A stretch of DNA of 64,000 bases from Syngnathus acus. Lineage: Eukaryota > Chordata > Actinopteri > Syngnathiformes > Syngnathidae. Shown one piece after another: positions 13,076 to 24,224 of the stretch. A program made the translations under genes and the position numbers. Within the stretch, counting starts at the first letter, position 1. The number at the start of each line of letters is the position of its first letter. A model generated the notes under the pieces. The model was not told where the DNA came from. It did not search any database and saw nothing but the letters and a program-made list of their open reading frames with translations. The stretch is from assembly GCF_901709675.1 (NCBI RefSeq), contig NC_051096.1:1417001-1481000 (forward strand), in the 5' to 3' direction.

Positions 13076-13361
13076 CCAATAAAGACAACGTTCGGATGTG
13101 TCATTCAGACCAATCAAACCTCGGACTACATTCCACCAATCAAGCTTTCTTGGGGGCCAATGTTGCTTCGCAGAGCAACCGGCGCCATTCAGGCTCTGTC
13201 GCCAGCGGCGCGCTAAGTCGAGCGCTCACTGAGGTCGCGAGCCAAAATGGAGGACGGCGGGCGCCAGTTTCCCGAGCGGGCCACCCAATAAGCGGCTCAC
13301 ATAGCGCGGGGAGGGAAATGGCGCCGCTGTTCATGTCGCCCCCAAAACAATCGTCCATTGG
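13076..13361. promoter_or_regulatory. Cluster of six CCAAT boxes next to a candidate nfyc promoter
   Basis: CCAAT occurs on the plus strand at 13076-13080, 13110-13114, 13136-13140, 13157-13161 and 13285-13289, and as ATTGG at 13357-13361. The stretch is GC-rich with many CpGs (gcgccgct, gcgcgctaag), unlike its surroundings. CCAAT is the NF-Y site and the neighbouring gene encodes an NF-Y subunit. Promoter function is inferred from composition and motif density. Confidence 0.55.
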
Positions 13362-13475
13362 CCAAGAACGAGCACATGAACAAAGTCTTACAACCCCCCG
13401 CTCTAGCACCCGCCGCGGGGCCACACGCTCCGTTCACACGCGTCACACTAAAGAATTGCGGTTTAGGCTACTTAC

Positions 13476-13550
13476 TTTGTTGATGGCGAAGAGAGGACAG
13501 GCTCGACACTATTATTTATTTTGTTTAGCTTGCTGAAGTCAAACAAGATG
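13476..13550 (-). other. Candidate noncoding first exon of nfyc
   Basis: Reading the minus strand, a strong donor context (AACAAA followed by GTAAGT, donor at 13475-13470) follows about 75 bp of GC-rich sequence that contains the YY1-like motif GCCGCCATCTTG near 13546-13557. It lies just downstream of the zinc-finger gene's 3' end and upstream of nfyc on the same strand, where the nfyc promoter is expected. The 5' limit is a guess and no transcript evidence is available. Confidence 0.35.
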
Positions 13551-13990
13551 GCGGCGGCCAGAACCGGAAATAGTTTCTCGCGCGATGTGATGATGTCATT
13601 AATTCCGACAGCCACCTCGACGGTATGTCCATTTAAAATCATTAATAGTTTTACACTTGCCCTTTTTTTTAATAAACGTTGGGTTAACTGTTTCCAACCC
13701 TAACCTCATAAAATATAAAATAATAGTGATGAAATGTGTTGCATGATTAAGAATTTATTTTGGCATCAATTAGCATTAAAAGAAGTGAAAGCAGAGGAGG
13801 TGCAGTGGACAAATGTTTTATTTACACATTTCCTGAACAATAATGAGCAATGAAAGTTTGCATGGTGCAATGAGTGACCAGTCCAACCCTTTGCCAAAAG
13901 TCAGCCGACTTGGGTTCTGGCTCTCCCGCAACCATAAAGAAGAGATGCAGTACAGAAAATGGATGGGTGGATAGTCAACAAAGATGACAT

Positions 13991-13996
13991 TTTATT
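13991..13996 (-). terminator. Candidate polyadenylation signal for the zinc-finger gene
   Basis: AATAAA on the minus strand, 52 bp past the stop codon ending at 14048. A second AATAAA lies at 13817-13822. Which one is used cannot be told. Confidence 0.45.
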
Positions 13997-14047
13997 TTAA
14001 AGCTTCCACTTAAACTGCAGCCATGGTACACTATAATAAATGTATGA

Positions 14048-17000
14048 CTAATTCCTGGACATGAATTCCAGGATAGTGGATTTGAGTTTTTCTAGACTTT
14101 TGGAGTACTGAGGGTTCCGATGCATCCCAATGGGGCTTTCCAAGTCCAAAGGCGGCGAGCGAGAATTGAAAACACCTTGGGAGGATGGCTGCAGGTCACG
14201 CTGCTGAAACTGCTGCTGCAGAGCGTCTCCTTGGAAGCGTTCAGGACACTGCGCTCGCTCATCCGGATGACGCGTCATGTACATCTGTTGCTGACCAAAA
14301 CCTGCAATGGACAGGAGAAAGGTGACGCTTGATTGTGCAACTCATGTAAGAAGTACAACTCGTACCTTCGTAAAGGTTTCCGTCCAAGTCGCTGGGCTCT
14401 CTGCACACTTCTTGCTGGTACATGTGCGGGCCATCGCACAAGTTGCTCCAGTTTCTTCCTCCTCCGTTTCTTTCCTCGCCATAACCATCTTTGGATCTCC
14501 GAAAGTTGGGCTCTTGCCGGAAGGAGCGTTGAGAGGACATCTGTAGGAGTGTGGGACTGTTTGGCTGTTGGAAAACAGAAACATTTGTCAACAAAGGCTT
14601 TTCAGGCAGAACCCAGCCAATTAGTAGAAGTGCAGGAAGATGACATTGCCTTCACCGTGGGATGGGAAACTTCCCCCCAAGTGTTCTTTGCCCCATTCCC
14701 TTTGACTCTGAGCTACTTAGTACCTTTGAAACGAGGACATTCGCAAGTCGACCCAGCATGCCTTGCCGGTGCCTTTGCCACATTAGTTTGGCTATTGTGA
14801 ATATTCTCCAAAACCAGGCATGGGATGATGGCTATGAAGAGAGGTTCTCATTTTATTAACAAAGGACTACCTGTGATTGTGAGAATTGATTGGGATGCCG
14901 CATCAGTCTACGGGTATCCTGCTGGGACGTTCCGCTGGCGGATGATTCCAGAGGACATCTGAGTTTGACGTCCGGAGGTCTATCGTTGAACCTGTTGCCA
15001 AAAAAAGTCCGCAAAGCTAACTAATGACAACAAAACCAAAAGAATAGCAACACTCAATTGCTTACATCCTGTTGGTCACTGCCACCTCCTCGGGCGTCGC
15101 GTCCGAGAAACGGCTCTTTCTTTTGCGTCTGCCAGATGCATCGTCACCTGCGGAACCAGTCAAGAAACGGCGGAAAGGCTCCGGGATGGCCGACATGCTT
15201 CTGGAATCTTCCAGAGGGGTCTGGAAGCCGGCGGGGTTGGCTGGAAGGGACTCCGCTTGACACATGCCATGATTGTAATCTCGAAAACGCTCACCCGGTC
15301 GCTCTGAAGATAAGCAAACATTCCTCATGGGTGGTTCCGACACACTTGTCCCAACTCTCACATCTCGACCCTTGTCAGAAGACCACCGCAGGTCATCTCC
15401 TTGAAAGCCTGGGCTCTTGGACTGAAAGTCCAGACGCTGGGTCTGGTAGTCCGGACGCTGGGTCTGGTAGCCTGGACGCTGGGTCTGGATGTCAGGACCC
15501 TGGGTTTGGAGGCCCGGATGCTGGGTCTGGATGTCAAGACCCTGGGTTTGGAGGTCTAAACGCTGGGTCTGGTAGTCCAGACGCTGGGTCTGGTAGATGG
15601 GACTCTGGGTCTCGTACTCCAGACGCTGGGCCTGATAATCTGGACGCTGAGTTTGATCATCTGGACGCAGGATCTGGTACTCAGAACGCTGGGGCTGATA
15701 CCCTTGACGCGGGGGCTGACAGTCCAGACCAGGAAGCAGAAACACGCGCCTTCCATCCTCTGTGAAAAACCCATTGTTTGCCTCCTGCTTTTTGTAGTTG
15801 GTGTAACTCTCTGCGGGTTGATCCCAAGCCCGTTCGGTCTCTCTATAGGGCTCGACCCTTTTTGTTCCTGTGCTAGAATCATCCAGACGATAGTCCAGGT
15901 CCAAACCCTTTCCCTGGCTAGAAGTCCTTACCCAGTCGTTGGCCTTTGCCATCTGCTGATTCCACGGGTTTGTAGTCTGTCCCCTTCCTGCCACATTCAT
16001 GGGGCGAGCCTCGGCTGGGACGAACGCGGCTCTGCTCGATGGATCTGCCCTAAAACGATCGTGGTCCGAGGCATGGAATTCCTGCTTGCGTTGGTGCGCG
16101 CCTGAGGGCTTCTGCGGGTTTTCCGTATGCCTCTGCCATGAGGGAACTACACAGCCATAGGACTTGAATCACCACAACGGCACAAACTGTACAGTCGCCA
16201 CTCCATTGTCATTTTGTCATTGAGTATATACTCGTGAAGCAATAAATACTCATAGTATTTATTGATCCACGAGTGGTCGCCATGACGACCTATTCCTGTT
16301 GCCTTTTGTTCGCATTCACCACAGCAGACATTTATTTACCTCTTGTCATGATGTGTCCCAAATTCTTCATTGTCTGTAATACAAAACAAAAGCATTTTAG
16401 TTCCTTTTTGGATGCAAGGTGACGACTACAAGACCATGCGTCTTACCTTGGGACGTCCGCTTCCGTCCTGCCTGGCGATGATCTCCGCTCGGGTGCGAAT
16501 TATCTTTCCCGTTAGCATCATCACCGATTGCTTATCCCAGGAAACCAGATCCGGACGCTTTGTCTCCTGCAATGATACACTGCTTTGAGTAACGTTATTA
16601 TTTAAATTAAAAAAAAAAAAAAAAAAATTGTGGGATTATGAAGTGCAATACAATATATTTCTGCCTGTGTTTTCGCCCGATCACATGATGGATAATTTCC
16701 GGCGGGTGTGCGGTGATATTACAAAGCGTGCATGTGTATCGGGGCCCAATGTTGGAATGCTCCGCATTCACGCTCAGCACCTCTTCCAAGAAGCTTAAAC
16801 CTGAAACGGGAGTCAACAATTATTCTGTCACATCAATTTCGGAGCTGAAAAGCACAAGATGCGTTACATACCAATCACTGGCTCGTCAAGCTTCAGGTAA
16901 TCCACGTATTGTAAAATATCGTTGAACTTTGGTATGATTTGTTCTCGGACCATGTGACCTGACAACACCAAACAAAGATGCATAAGTAAAATCCAGTTTG

Positions 17001-19398
17001 TTTGAGTTATGCTCAAATTTTAACCTTGGAGTGTAATTTCACCTTCCATTGGCAACCTAAAAAGATGTCTTAAAGTAAGCATGCAAAGAGGGCAAAACAG
17101 GCACTGGTACATGTTGGCACACCCACTCAAGTAATGACCGTGGGGAAAGGGATGCCTAAAGAACATTAGAAAGATTCTCAAAGTCAGCTGAACGCTGTGC
17201 CAATCTTCAAGACCGCTGCAAAAAAAGTCACCACTCAGCCAAGAGAAAGTCTCCACTTGCTCCTAAAAAACATCTAGTGTTACTGTCAAAGAGAGCAAAT
17301 CTGGACCGGTAAACAACAGAAATAGTGATTTCTGATACAGCCTGCTTGGTAAATGTAAAACAAAAAAAATGTGATGTGGCAACTGTGCAAGAGCAGTTAA
17401 CCCAAAGTGCAGCATCTGCACCAAAAAGAAAAATCCAAGCTACTTGAGAACCAACTAAGGAGTACTATTGGACCCGGTACACAAGATCCAATGTAAGGGC
17501 ACCAGAGACAAGAACCATTCTTGTGTTAAAGAACCAAGCTGCCTGTATTCAAGAACCAAGCTACAAGTCCTAAAAAAAAATCCCGGTAAGTGAACTTGCC
17601 ACAACACCCTCCGCAACATCGTCGCTATGAAAGTTCAGAAGAGCTCGGGAGAACTGCGCTGGGACCCAAAAGTTAAGACCGACGATCCATATGAAAATAT
17701 GACCGGTGCTGCCACTGCAATCCCATTGACACGGAAAATGTTTGAAAGATGAAGAACGGGACCTGCCTTTGTGTGTGCGTACCTGTACTTTAAGTGTGGA
17801 GCAAACATACGCGAGGCCATTGCAGACCCCAAATGACTCGACGGACGACGGGGTCTACTTACCAGCGGCGACGGCAGCATCCTCCTTCTGCCAGGGATGA
17901 AAGGAGAGCAATAAAAAAAAAAATCAGTGTTGAGCAGAGGCGTGGTGGCGCTACAATGGAAAAATACATCTTTGACAGTTAGGTCAGTAAATATCTTTGC
18001 TTTTGGGAGACGCTGTACTTACAGAACGCCAATAAGGTTGTGGGAGAGGACCGAATCCGATTGTACTGACTTGGAAGGTGAGCAGACAAAGTGAATTTGT
18101 TGACTAAACTTACCAAGTCCTACATACTTAGAAACGTTTTTGTTTAAAAGAACAAGATGTTGCTTGATGCCTTCGGGTACTCGAGAGGGGTGGATCCCAG
18201 AAGTGTCCAAGAGAAGACAAGACAAACATCAAGGAGTCAGATGAAGAAAGTTGTGAGCGTAAAAACTCAGTTGGCCAGGACTAGAGGTGTTAGCTTCAAA
18301 ACTCGTCATGAACCTCCCAAAAATGGAACACCTGAGTATGGAGGTTGGACTGCTTCCTTGAAACTGGACAGGTCGCAAAACTTGTGGGTTATAATTTGAG
18401 GTGTCCTGTGTAGGGGCTTGATGTTCTACATCAAGAGTCTGAAGCACTTCAAGTCAATTGGTAGCGGTACATTGCGGTATCAAGGCGACAAATGGCTGCA
18501 GAGTGGAAAGCAAGCTGCACATGCCAAGACTGAACAGAATCTTCTCTTTCGTGAACATGCTCATCAAGACCACCATTTCTTCAAGTCTGATAGTCAAGCA
18601 GTTCAGCAATGTCGTGAAAAGATGAAGAACACCTTATCTCTTGGTCACTGGTTATTGATCAATGTCCAGAAAGCCTCTTTCTTGCTGTTCCTGTCACTAT
18701 GGCTCTACCTGCAAAGCTAAAAACTTGAGTTGGTGCCATCAGTGATTAGAGTGGGCAAATGTTGGGAAATGGCAGCTTGAATGGGATATGTAAAGGAGAC
18801 TCGTAAATAGTCTTGACCTGCTTTGCTCATTGTCTTTTAACTGTGAAACAATAGTTGCATTGTCATAAATGTTAAAGGTAATACATCCAGTTCCCAGAAA
18901 ATACCATGCGAGTCAACATATGTATAGCATTATAACGCAAGTTTCCTGAAATCCGTTTACATGAGGACGTGGTATTTTTTTAAGGCAATTGACTTTTTTT
19001 TTTAATATAATTTTCAAACATATACTGTTGGCTCTCAGTCTTTCAGCTACTTATACTTTAAACTTCCCATTGACGTAGTACAATGCAGAAGAAGCACCTA
19101 AATACAGACTCTGGACTTTACTGAGCTCCCTTTTGTGGCTCGATTGCTAATGTACAAGGATAATGAAATTTGCTTCAATCATCATCATCGTACCTTTAAG
19201 TGTCCCGGCGTCGTTAAGTGTATCTTATACAAACTGAGTCCTCTTAAGGATACTTCACATACCTGCAAGTGCAAAACACGTAAACAATTGTACGAATTGA
19301 TGATAGGCTAGCTGAATACTCCAACTTAGCTCGCTTACCGAACACTCCATGAACTCCGTCACCGAGTCATCTTCGTATGGAGTTGTCAAACCGTCCAT
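14048..19398 (-). CDS. Matrin/U1-type zinc-finger protein with C-terminal heptad repeats, unnamed
   Basis: I do not recognise an orthologue with confidence. Supported minus-strand exons: 19398-19339 (MDGLTTPYEDDSVTEFMECS), 17887-17863, 17056-17025, 16958-16872, 16800-16652, 16566-16447, 16373-16340, 16146-15066, 14991-14871, 14564-14366 and 14301-14048. From 17056 onward phases join correctly to the stop. A central finger reads YTCTLCNITAHPPEIIHHV then RKHRQKY: C-x2-C..H-x5-H spacing typical of RNA-associated matrin/U1C fingers. The big exon ends with 14 YQTQRPD-like heptads, then a basic GRRKRKSRFSDATPEE block (possible nuclear signal). The join between 17863 and 17056 is out of phase, so an exon is missing or the 17056 exon extends upstream; an in-frame CLFCPLC stretch at about 17095-17080 may be coding. 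A second possible exon is 18066-18022. A nuclear RNA-related role is inference. Confidence 0.72.
15410..15703 (-). repeat. Fourteen 21-bp tandem repeats encoding YQTQRPD-type heptads
   Basis: Within the large exon of the zinc-finger gene, 14 consecutive 7-residue units run from GYQPQRS to DFQSKSP, consensus [DG]YQTQR[PL]. The DNA unit resembles acgctgggtctggtagtccgg (21 bp), so unit gain or loss keeps frame. Units differ by several substitutions, so the array is not a recent expansion. The opposite strand is also open here and would read SPDAGSG-like units; with no splice or start context I treat that as a shadow. Confidence 0.88.
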
Positions 19399-19797
19399 TG
19401 TTTAAAAAAAAAACAACTCGTAGTCGTTTCAAGTTCAATTTGACCAGGGGTACGCACGATAGCGTTTGAGGCTAAGCTAGCTAGCATGCAAACGCGATTT
19501 GCAGAGAAAACCAGTTCAGTTTTAAGGTAAACTATAAAAATTAAAGTTATATTGACTATATTTATGCTACACTAATATTCTTCGTGCACAAGTTCATTCA
19601 TAATTCTTAATATTTAAACTAAATCGGAAACGACGCTCGTCCTAAACGCGCAGTCTTGCGACTCCAAACCATGTACTTCCGGGTAATAGTTCATCCTTTT
19701 GGATTGTTGAGCGGTTGGCCACCTAACTGGGGCCAACAACTGTTCCAGACACAAAGTCAGAGCATAAGCTCTCAATCTACAACTTTATCTACACCTA
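19399..19797. promoter_or_regulatory. Upstream region of the zinc-finger gene
   Basis: About 400 bp between the start codon at 19398 and the transposon at 19798. No TATA box is obvious. The likely 5' UTR and promoter of the minus-strand gene lie here; nothing more specific is visible. Confidence 0.35.
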
Positions 19798-20839
19798 GCT
19801 AATACCAGAAATGGGGACTCGAGTCACTGTGACTTGGACTCGAGTCGACTCGAGTCGCTGTTTTGATGACTTGTGACTTGACTTGACAAAAATAAAAAAA
19901 ACTTGAGACTCGACTTGGACTTGGAAGTTAAAGACTCGGGACTTGACTTGACTTGAGACACGATGACTTGAATGACTTAAGTGTTATTTAGTTTATGTTT
20001 TCAGTTTGAATATAAAATGAATAATACATTTTAAAAAGTAATATCGATACCACGGTAGGAGCGCAGGCTGAGAATGGCGTTGTCATGATTGGATCGCTAC
20101 CCTGTCAATCAATCAGTCGTGCCCTCTCTACCTACCTAACGTGTTTATTGGAGAATCACGCCCCTTTATATCAGACAGCACAAACTTGTCAGCGGGAGCT
20201 GTACCGCGAGGCAAAAGACGGACAGCACAGTGCAAGATATGCAACAGAAACATTTCAGACAGCCAGACGACAACTTAAAACTTTGTCCGTTTGAAGTTTA
20301 TAGAGCTCTGGTGTCTCCAGATGTTACAGATGAAACATAAAATGTTTCTAATGCTCTTTAATGTGTTTCTTCTTTCAGATTTTTTTCAGATTATTTTTTC
20401 ATATTTGCAACTCAAATGTGTCAGACACTGTCGGCAGACGTTCATTTGTTTAGATTAAGCTGTCAATCATTGTATGAGGTAATTTCTTTTTTGTTTGGTT
20501 CCATGGTGTATTTTACTGAATATCAGTAATTACAGTGCAAATCCAAATTCTTGTCATATTTTTAAACAGGTTAGACACATTGGACAATGATGGTTACTTA
20601 AAGTTACTTATATCTTGTCTTTTCACGTTACTAAAATCAGATTCTGCGGGTAAAATTGCAATAAGGTGACTTGACTTGGACTTGACCTATTTAAGGACTT
20701 GACTTGGACTTGACCTATTTAAGGACTTGACTTGCCCAAGAAAAAAATGACTTGGGACTTACTTGAGACTTGAAGGTTAAGACTTGAGACTCACTTGAGA
20801 CTTGCACATGTGTGACTTGGTCCCATCTCTGGCTAATAC
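19798..20839 (+). mobile_element. hAT-type nonautonomous element, copy 1 (1026 bp), with 8-bp target duplication
   Basis: The element spans 19806-20831 and is flanked by identical gctaatac at 19798-19805 and 20832-20839. Termini are inverted: CAGAAATGGGGACTCGAGTC at the left, CAGAGATGGGACCAAGTCAC read inward from the right. Both subterminal zones are dense with ACTTGACTTGGACTTG-type repeats. Inside is a degraded BED-finger exon: 20085-20294 begins MIGSLPCQSIS as in copy 2, but indels shift the frame across the finger (AKDGQHSARYATETFQ instead of a C-x2-C reading). No transposase is present, so it must have been mobilised by a relative. Same family as 57988-58816, in opposite orientation. Confidence 0.92.
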
Positions 20840-21302
20840 ACGCATATATAAGTTCCGGGTAATAGCAATTAGAGGGGGAAAAAAAATATATATTTAGAAG
20901 CAATTGTCACTGTCGCCCCTTCTTGGCCTGGCGCAATACTACACTAATTATACTGCCATAGCCTTTTTTTTTTTTTTTAATTTTGACACCAGCAGATATG
21001 TACAAAAAGCCACAACCTGAATGAAAAAATTCACATTCACATAAATTCAAATATAAGATATTTACATGGAGCCGTGTAGTATTATGTACACTGACTCCAC
21101 ACTCACACTTTTGCAATTACAGCTTGAATGAACATGTAATACAGTAGCATGGTTTTCGAGAAGGGCAGGATATAATGATAGGGGGGGGGGTGCAAGATGA
21201 GCACGTGGGAGAAATTAAAAACACACTGACATTATTTGCATGAAAATAAAATACGACAAACAATGCTAAAACCGAAGAAGTGACAGATTCAAAATTTGAA
21301 TG

Positions 21303-23654
21303 TCAGGTGGAAGCGTCGCGGAGGCCACCCGGGAGATTGTTCAAGCGGGATCGCAGCTCTTTCCGGACCTGGCTCACTCGGGCCAGTTTGCGTTTGTATT
21401 CCTGGAGAAAAAGCCACAGAAATTTGGAATTAGCATCATAACTATAGTCATTTACCAGACCTTGATTTAAAAGAAATTATATACAGTACCATAAAGTAAA
21501 AAATTGGCAACAACCAACGAGATCGGTTCTCCGTTTTGTTACAAAGTGACACAAATCCTATTATGCATATTTTTGGTTGTTGGCTAACCATTTGATTGTA
21601 TAAAATCATGACAAATCTAGAAGGGCTTCAGCACACCCTCAAATTCATGCAAAGGATAAAAACTAATGGCTACATACTTCGAGTTTGTGCTCGTTGTGAA
21701 CCAGACCGTCACGCTGGCTCTGCAGGAAGCTGGTCAGCGTGCGCGTCAGCTGCCGCCGGTCGTCAATTTCGGCCGCCAGCCGGCCACTGTAGTCGGCCAG
21801 CAGCATGCAGGCGTCGTCTACCTGCCGCGAGAAACGTGCGCCCGACTCCTTATCTGAGACGGGGACACGCATCGCGCCAGTAGGATGCGGTGAGCAAAAT
21901 GCAAACGCTTGATTAGGGCTGGCTAACCAGTGCAACATTTTATTTTGATTTTTACACAATACTAATTGAAAACATAAACACCATGACTCAAGCAAAGACA
22001 TGTTTAAAACAATTTAATGAAACTCAGCCTAATTGACTTGTCTATTAAAATAAAATAAAGAAACAAAAATACAACATTTTTGTTTCAACTCCAGAGACGG
22101 AAAAAAATATTGAAATGTAACAAATGATTTTTAATGCAGTTTCTTAGATCAGAGCTGTGGAAAAACTTTGCTGAGTTTTGATTTAAGAGAGGTACTAGTT
22201 CTTAAAGTTGTGGAGTGCAAATGTGTTTCAAGAAGAAGATGGCTTCCCCTACCTGTGATCCTGTGCAGCAGCGACGTGTCCTGCACCTCAGCGGGCAGCG
22301 AGGAAATCCGCTGACGCAGCAGCGAGTCTCCCGAGGTTGCGTTCTCCAGCTCCTGCAGCGCTCGGATCAGCTCCGTAGTCTGTCGGGAAGAGAACCAAGA
22401 CCCCATCAGGCTTCAACGTCAAGGCCGTTGCAGTAAAGCGGCCTTTTCAGCCATTAGGAAGCCAGAACAAAGTCACTTCCAGGAAAAGAAAAAGGATCTC
22501 GCCGTAACTGAACGCTTTCACACAGGGGTGCAGCTTCCCGCATTTAGAAAATTGGATGATGTCTTATGATTTTCTGACATGTAGACGATATATTTTTTCC
22601 GTGTAGCCTAAAGTTCAACCAGCGGAATGTGTAACAATTCCGCCCACTGTCTTACTAAACCGTCAGGGTCAGGACCTTCGGGGGCTCGGCTGGAGAAGTC
22701 TGGCTGGGAAAGTTGTCGTTCAGTGCTTGGATGGACTCGTAGGACCTCTTGATGGGCTTCCTCTCGCCATCTACAAGAGACGATGCACGTCATTGTCCTC
22801 AATCAATTTGGAAAAAGCAAACGGGAGCTTACAGATGACTCTGGAGAGCTGGTCCAGTAGCTCATTTTCGTAGACGGTTCTCTCCTGCCAGATGGACAAC
22901 ACTCGGCCCAGTTGCTTCTTACAACCATCCTCGCACTCTCTGAGGGACAACACAAACTGTGATAAACAAATTGTGTGTGCTTAGCGTGAGGCCAGGGGTC
23001 ACTGTTGCCCACTGATTCATGTGATCGTTGACCAGTCTCATACGCACTTCTGGACTGGGCTAAGGTAAGTTGGTATGGTTCAGGGTGCAGAAACACACAT
23101 GCATACCTGTAAACATGTTTGAACGCATCGACAATGATAGGCGCAAAATCCTGGGTGAACTCAGGTCCTTTCCTCTTGCTGTTCTGAATGACGTCATTGG
23201 CCAAGTACAGGAAGGTCAGTTTGCGTGACACCGGAGCTGCACACACAAATAAGAAGAGTACACGTGTTGTGGTAAACATACGAGCGGTAGCAGAACTGCA
23301 ACATCGGTAAGCGGCTGGTGTAAATACGAGTTTGGGCGTTTAAAGGACGGTCTTGGTCTTTAGAGCGATCACAAGTACGTTGGGCATTCCCCATGATCTT
23401 TAACAGTGAAGACACTATTCCGCACTTGACTTGCTAGCGCCTGCACCACAACACATTACGCACGCTGACAAAGAAAGCTTGCAGCTGCATGGATGTCGCT
23501 TACCTTTAACGAGCTCGTCGTACCAAACGTGCACGATGGTCTTGGAGTGTTTCCTGTGGTGGATGAGCCACAGCGACAGCGTCTGAACGCTCTGCTGAGA
23601 GTTGCTGAGCTCGGACAGTTTCTTCTCGAGAGCAGCTTCGGAGAACGAGGACAT
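21303..23654 (-). CDS. rprd1a: Regulation of nuclear pre-mRNA domain-containing protein 1A
   Basis: RPRD1 proteins bind the phosphorylated C-terminal domain of RNA polymerase II and help recruit the Ser5 phosphatase RPAP2. Exons on the minus strand: 23654-23504, 23236-23107, 22939-22833, 22770-22661, 22379-22253, 21853-21678 and 21401-21303, totalling 900 bp (299 aa plus stop). Residues 1 to about 135 are the CTD-interacting domain (MSSFSEAALEKKLSEL, KLTFLYLANDVIQNSKRKG, LGRVLSIWQERTVYENE). The second half is the coiled-coil dimerisation region (ELIRALQELENATSGD, DDACMLLADYSGRLAAEIDD, EYKRKLARVSQVRKELRSRL). DFAPIIVDAFKHV and VLSIWQERTVYENE fit the 1A paralogue better than 1B. The C-terminus (NNLPGGLRDAST) is shorter than human 1A. 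Exon 4 requires a weak GTTTAG donor to stay in frame. The start is the first ATG and matches the family start. Confidence 0.94.
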
Positions 23655-24224
23655 GACGACCGCCGCACAAACCTCGTCGCTCCGCGTTACCGACACGCTT
23701 TAGCTTGATTGCTCCAACTTCCTCACCTATTATTGCAGATCTTTTTTAACTTTAAATGCGCGTTAATGTAGCCATCCACAATTAAAACATGTTAGCGCAC
23801 CGCTTGCGCAGTGTCGTACTTGACTACCTAGCTAGCCTAGCCTGGTGGCCTGCGCGAGGCACTTTTCCGTGTGCTCGTCATGACGCATTCATGACAACCG
23901 GAATTCCAAAGATCTAGATATCAATTTTAGAATTAAATGTATTTAAAATTATTCTTGCTATTTTAAGAGCGGATTGACAATTGTGCAGAAGCTATTTACA
24001 GGTCTGAAAAAAATGTACATACGTGTCCCTGTTCACTACAGGTTAAAAAGATACACGATAGCGCTTACTCTTGTTATAATACGTTAAAAATGTGTCAAAA
24101 CTCTGTATTTTAAAATGCTGATTTGGAATCTAATCAACATGTAACATGAATCTCGTGACGAACTCTGATTTGACCAATTGTAAATAAGCCTATTTAGCAC
24201 TATGGACAATTTTTACGTACTTAC
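23655..24224. promoter_or_regulatory. rprd1a promoter-proximal region
   Basis: The first 100 bp upstream of the start codon are CpG-rich, consistent with a TATA-less promoter for a minus-strand gene. The rest is AT-rich with no recognised feature. Confidence 0.4.

Larger units (their letters stand above)
4775..13475. other. nfyc upstream region: no coding gene recognised
   Basis: About 8.7 kb upstream of the nfyc start codon. Open frames here (for example 7321-7920 plus) have no recognisable domain and no splice-site support. Contents I can name: a poly-T/poly-A tract near 6565-6588, a long T-rich low-complexity stretch at 8450-8890, a small L2-like fragment near 8967-9024, a C-tract at 9652-9669, a composite MITE/SINE at 11466-12254, and a short CCAA repeat near 12809-12832. 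AAGATGGC (YY1-like) motifs occur near 3149, 6077, 11156 and 13546. It is most simply the 5' intron(s) of nfyc, because the start-codon exon has a candidate acceptor side but no adjacent promoter-like sequence. Confidence 0.55.

Noticed and set aside
12976-13536. 186-codon plus-strand frame over the CCAAT-rich zone
   Set aside because: GC-rich promoter-like DNA gives long chance frames; no homology or conserved pattern was recognised.
15058-15765. Long plus-strand frame of 235 codons with SPDAGSG repeats
   Set aside because: It is the reverse reading of the heptad exon. The 21-bp unit keeps several frames open, the conserved phases and splice sites are on the minus strand, and no domain is seen.
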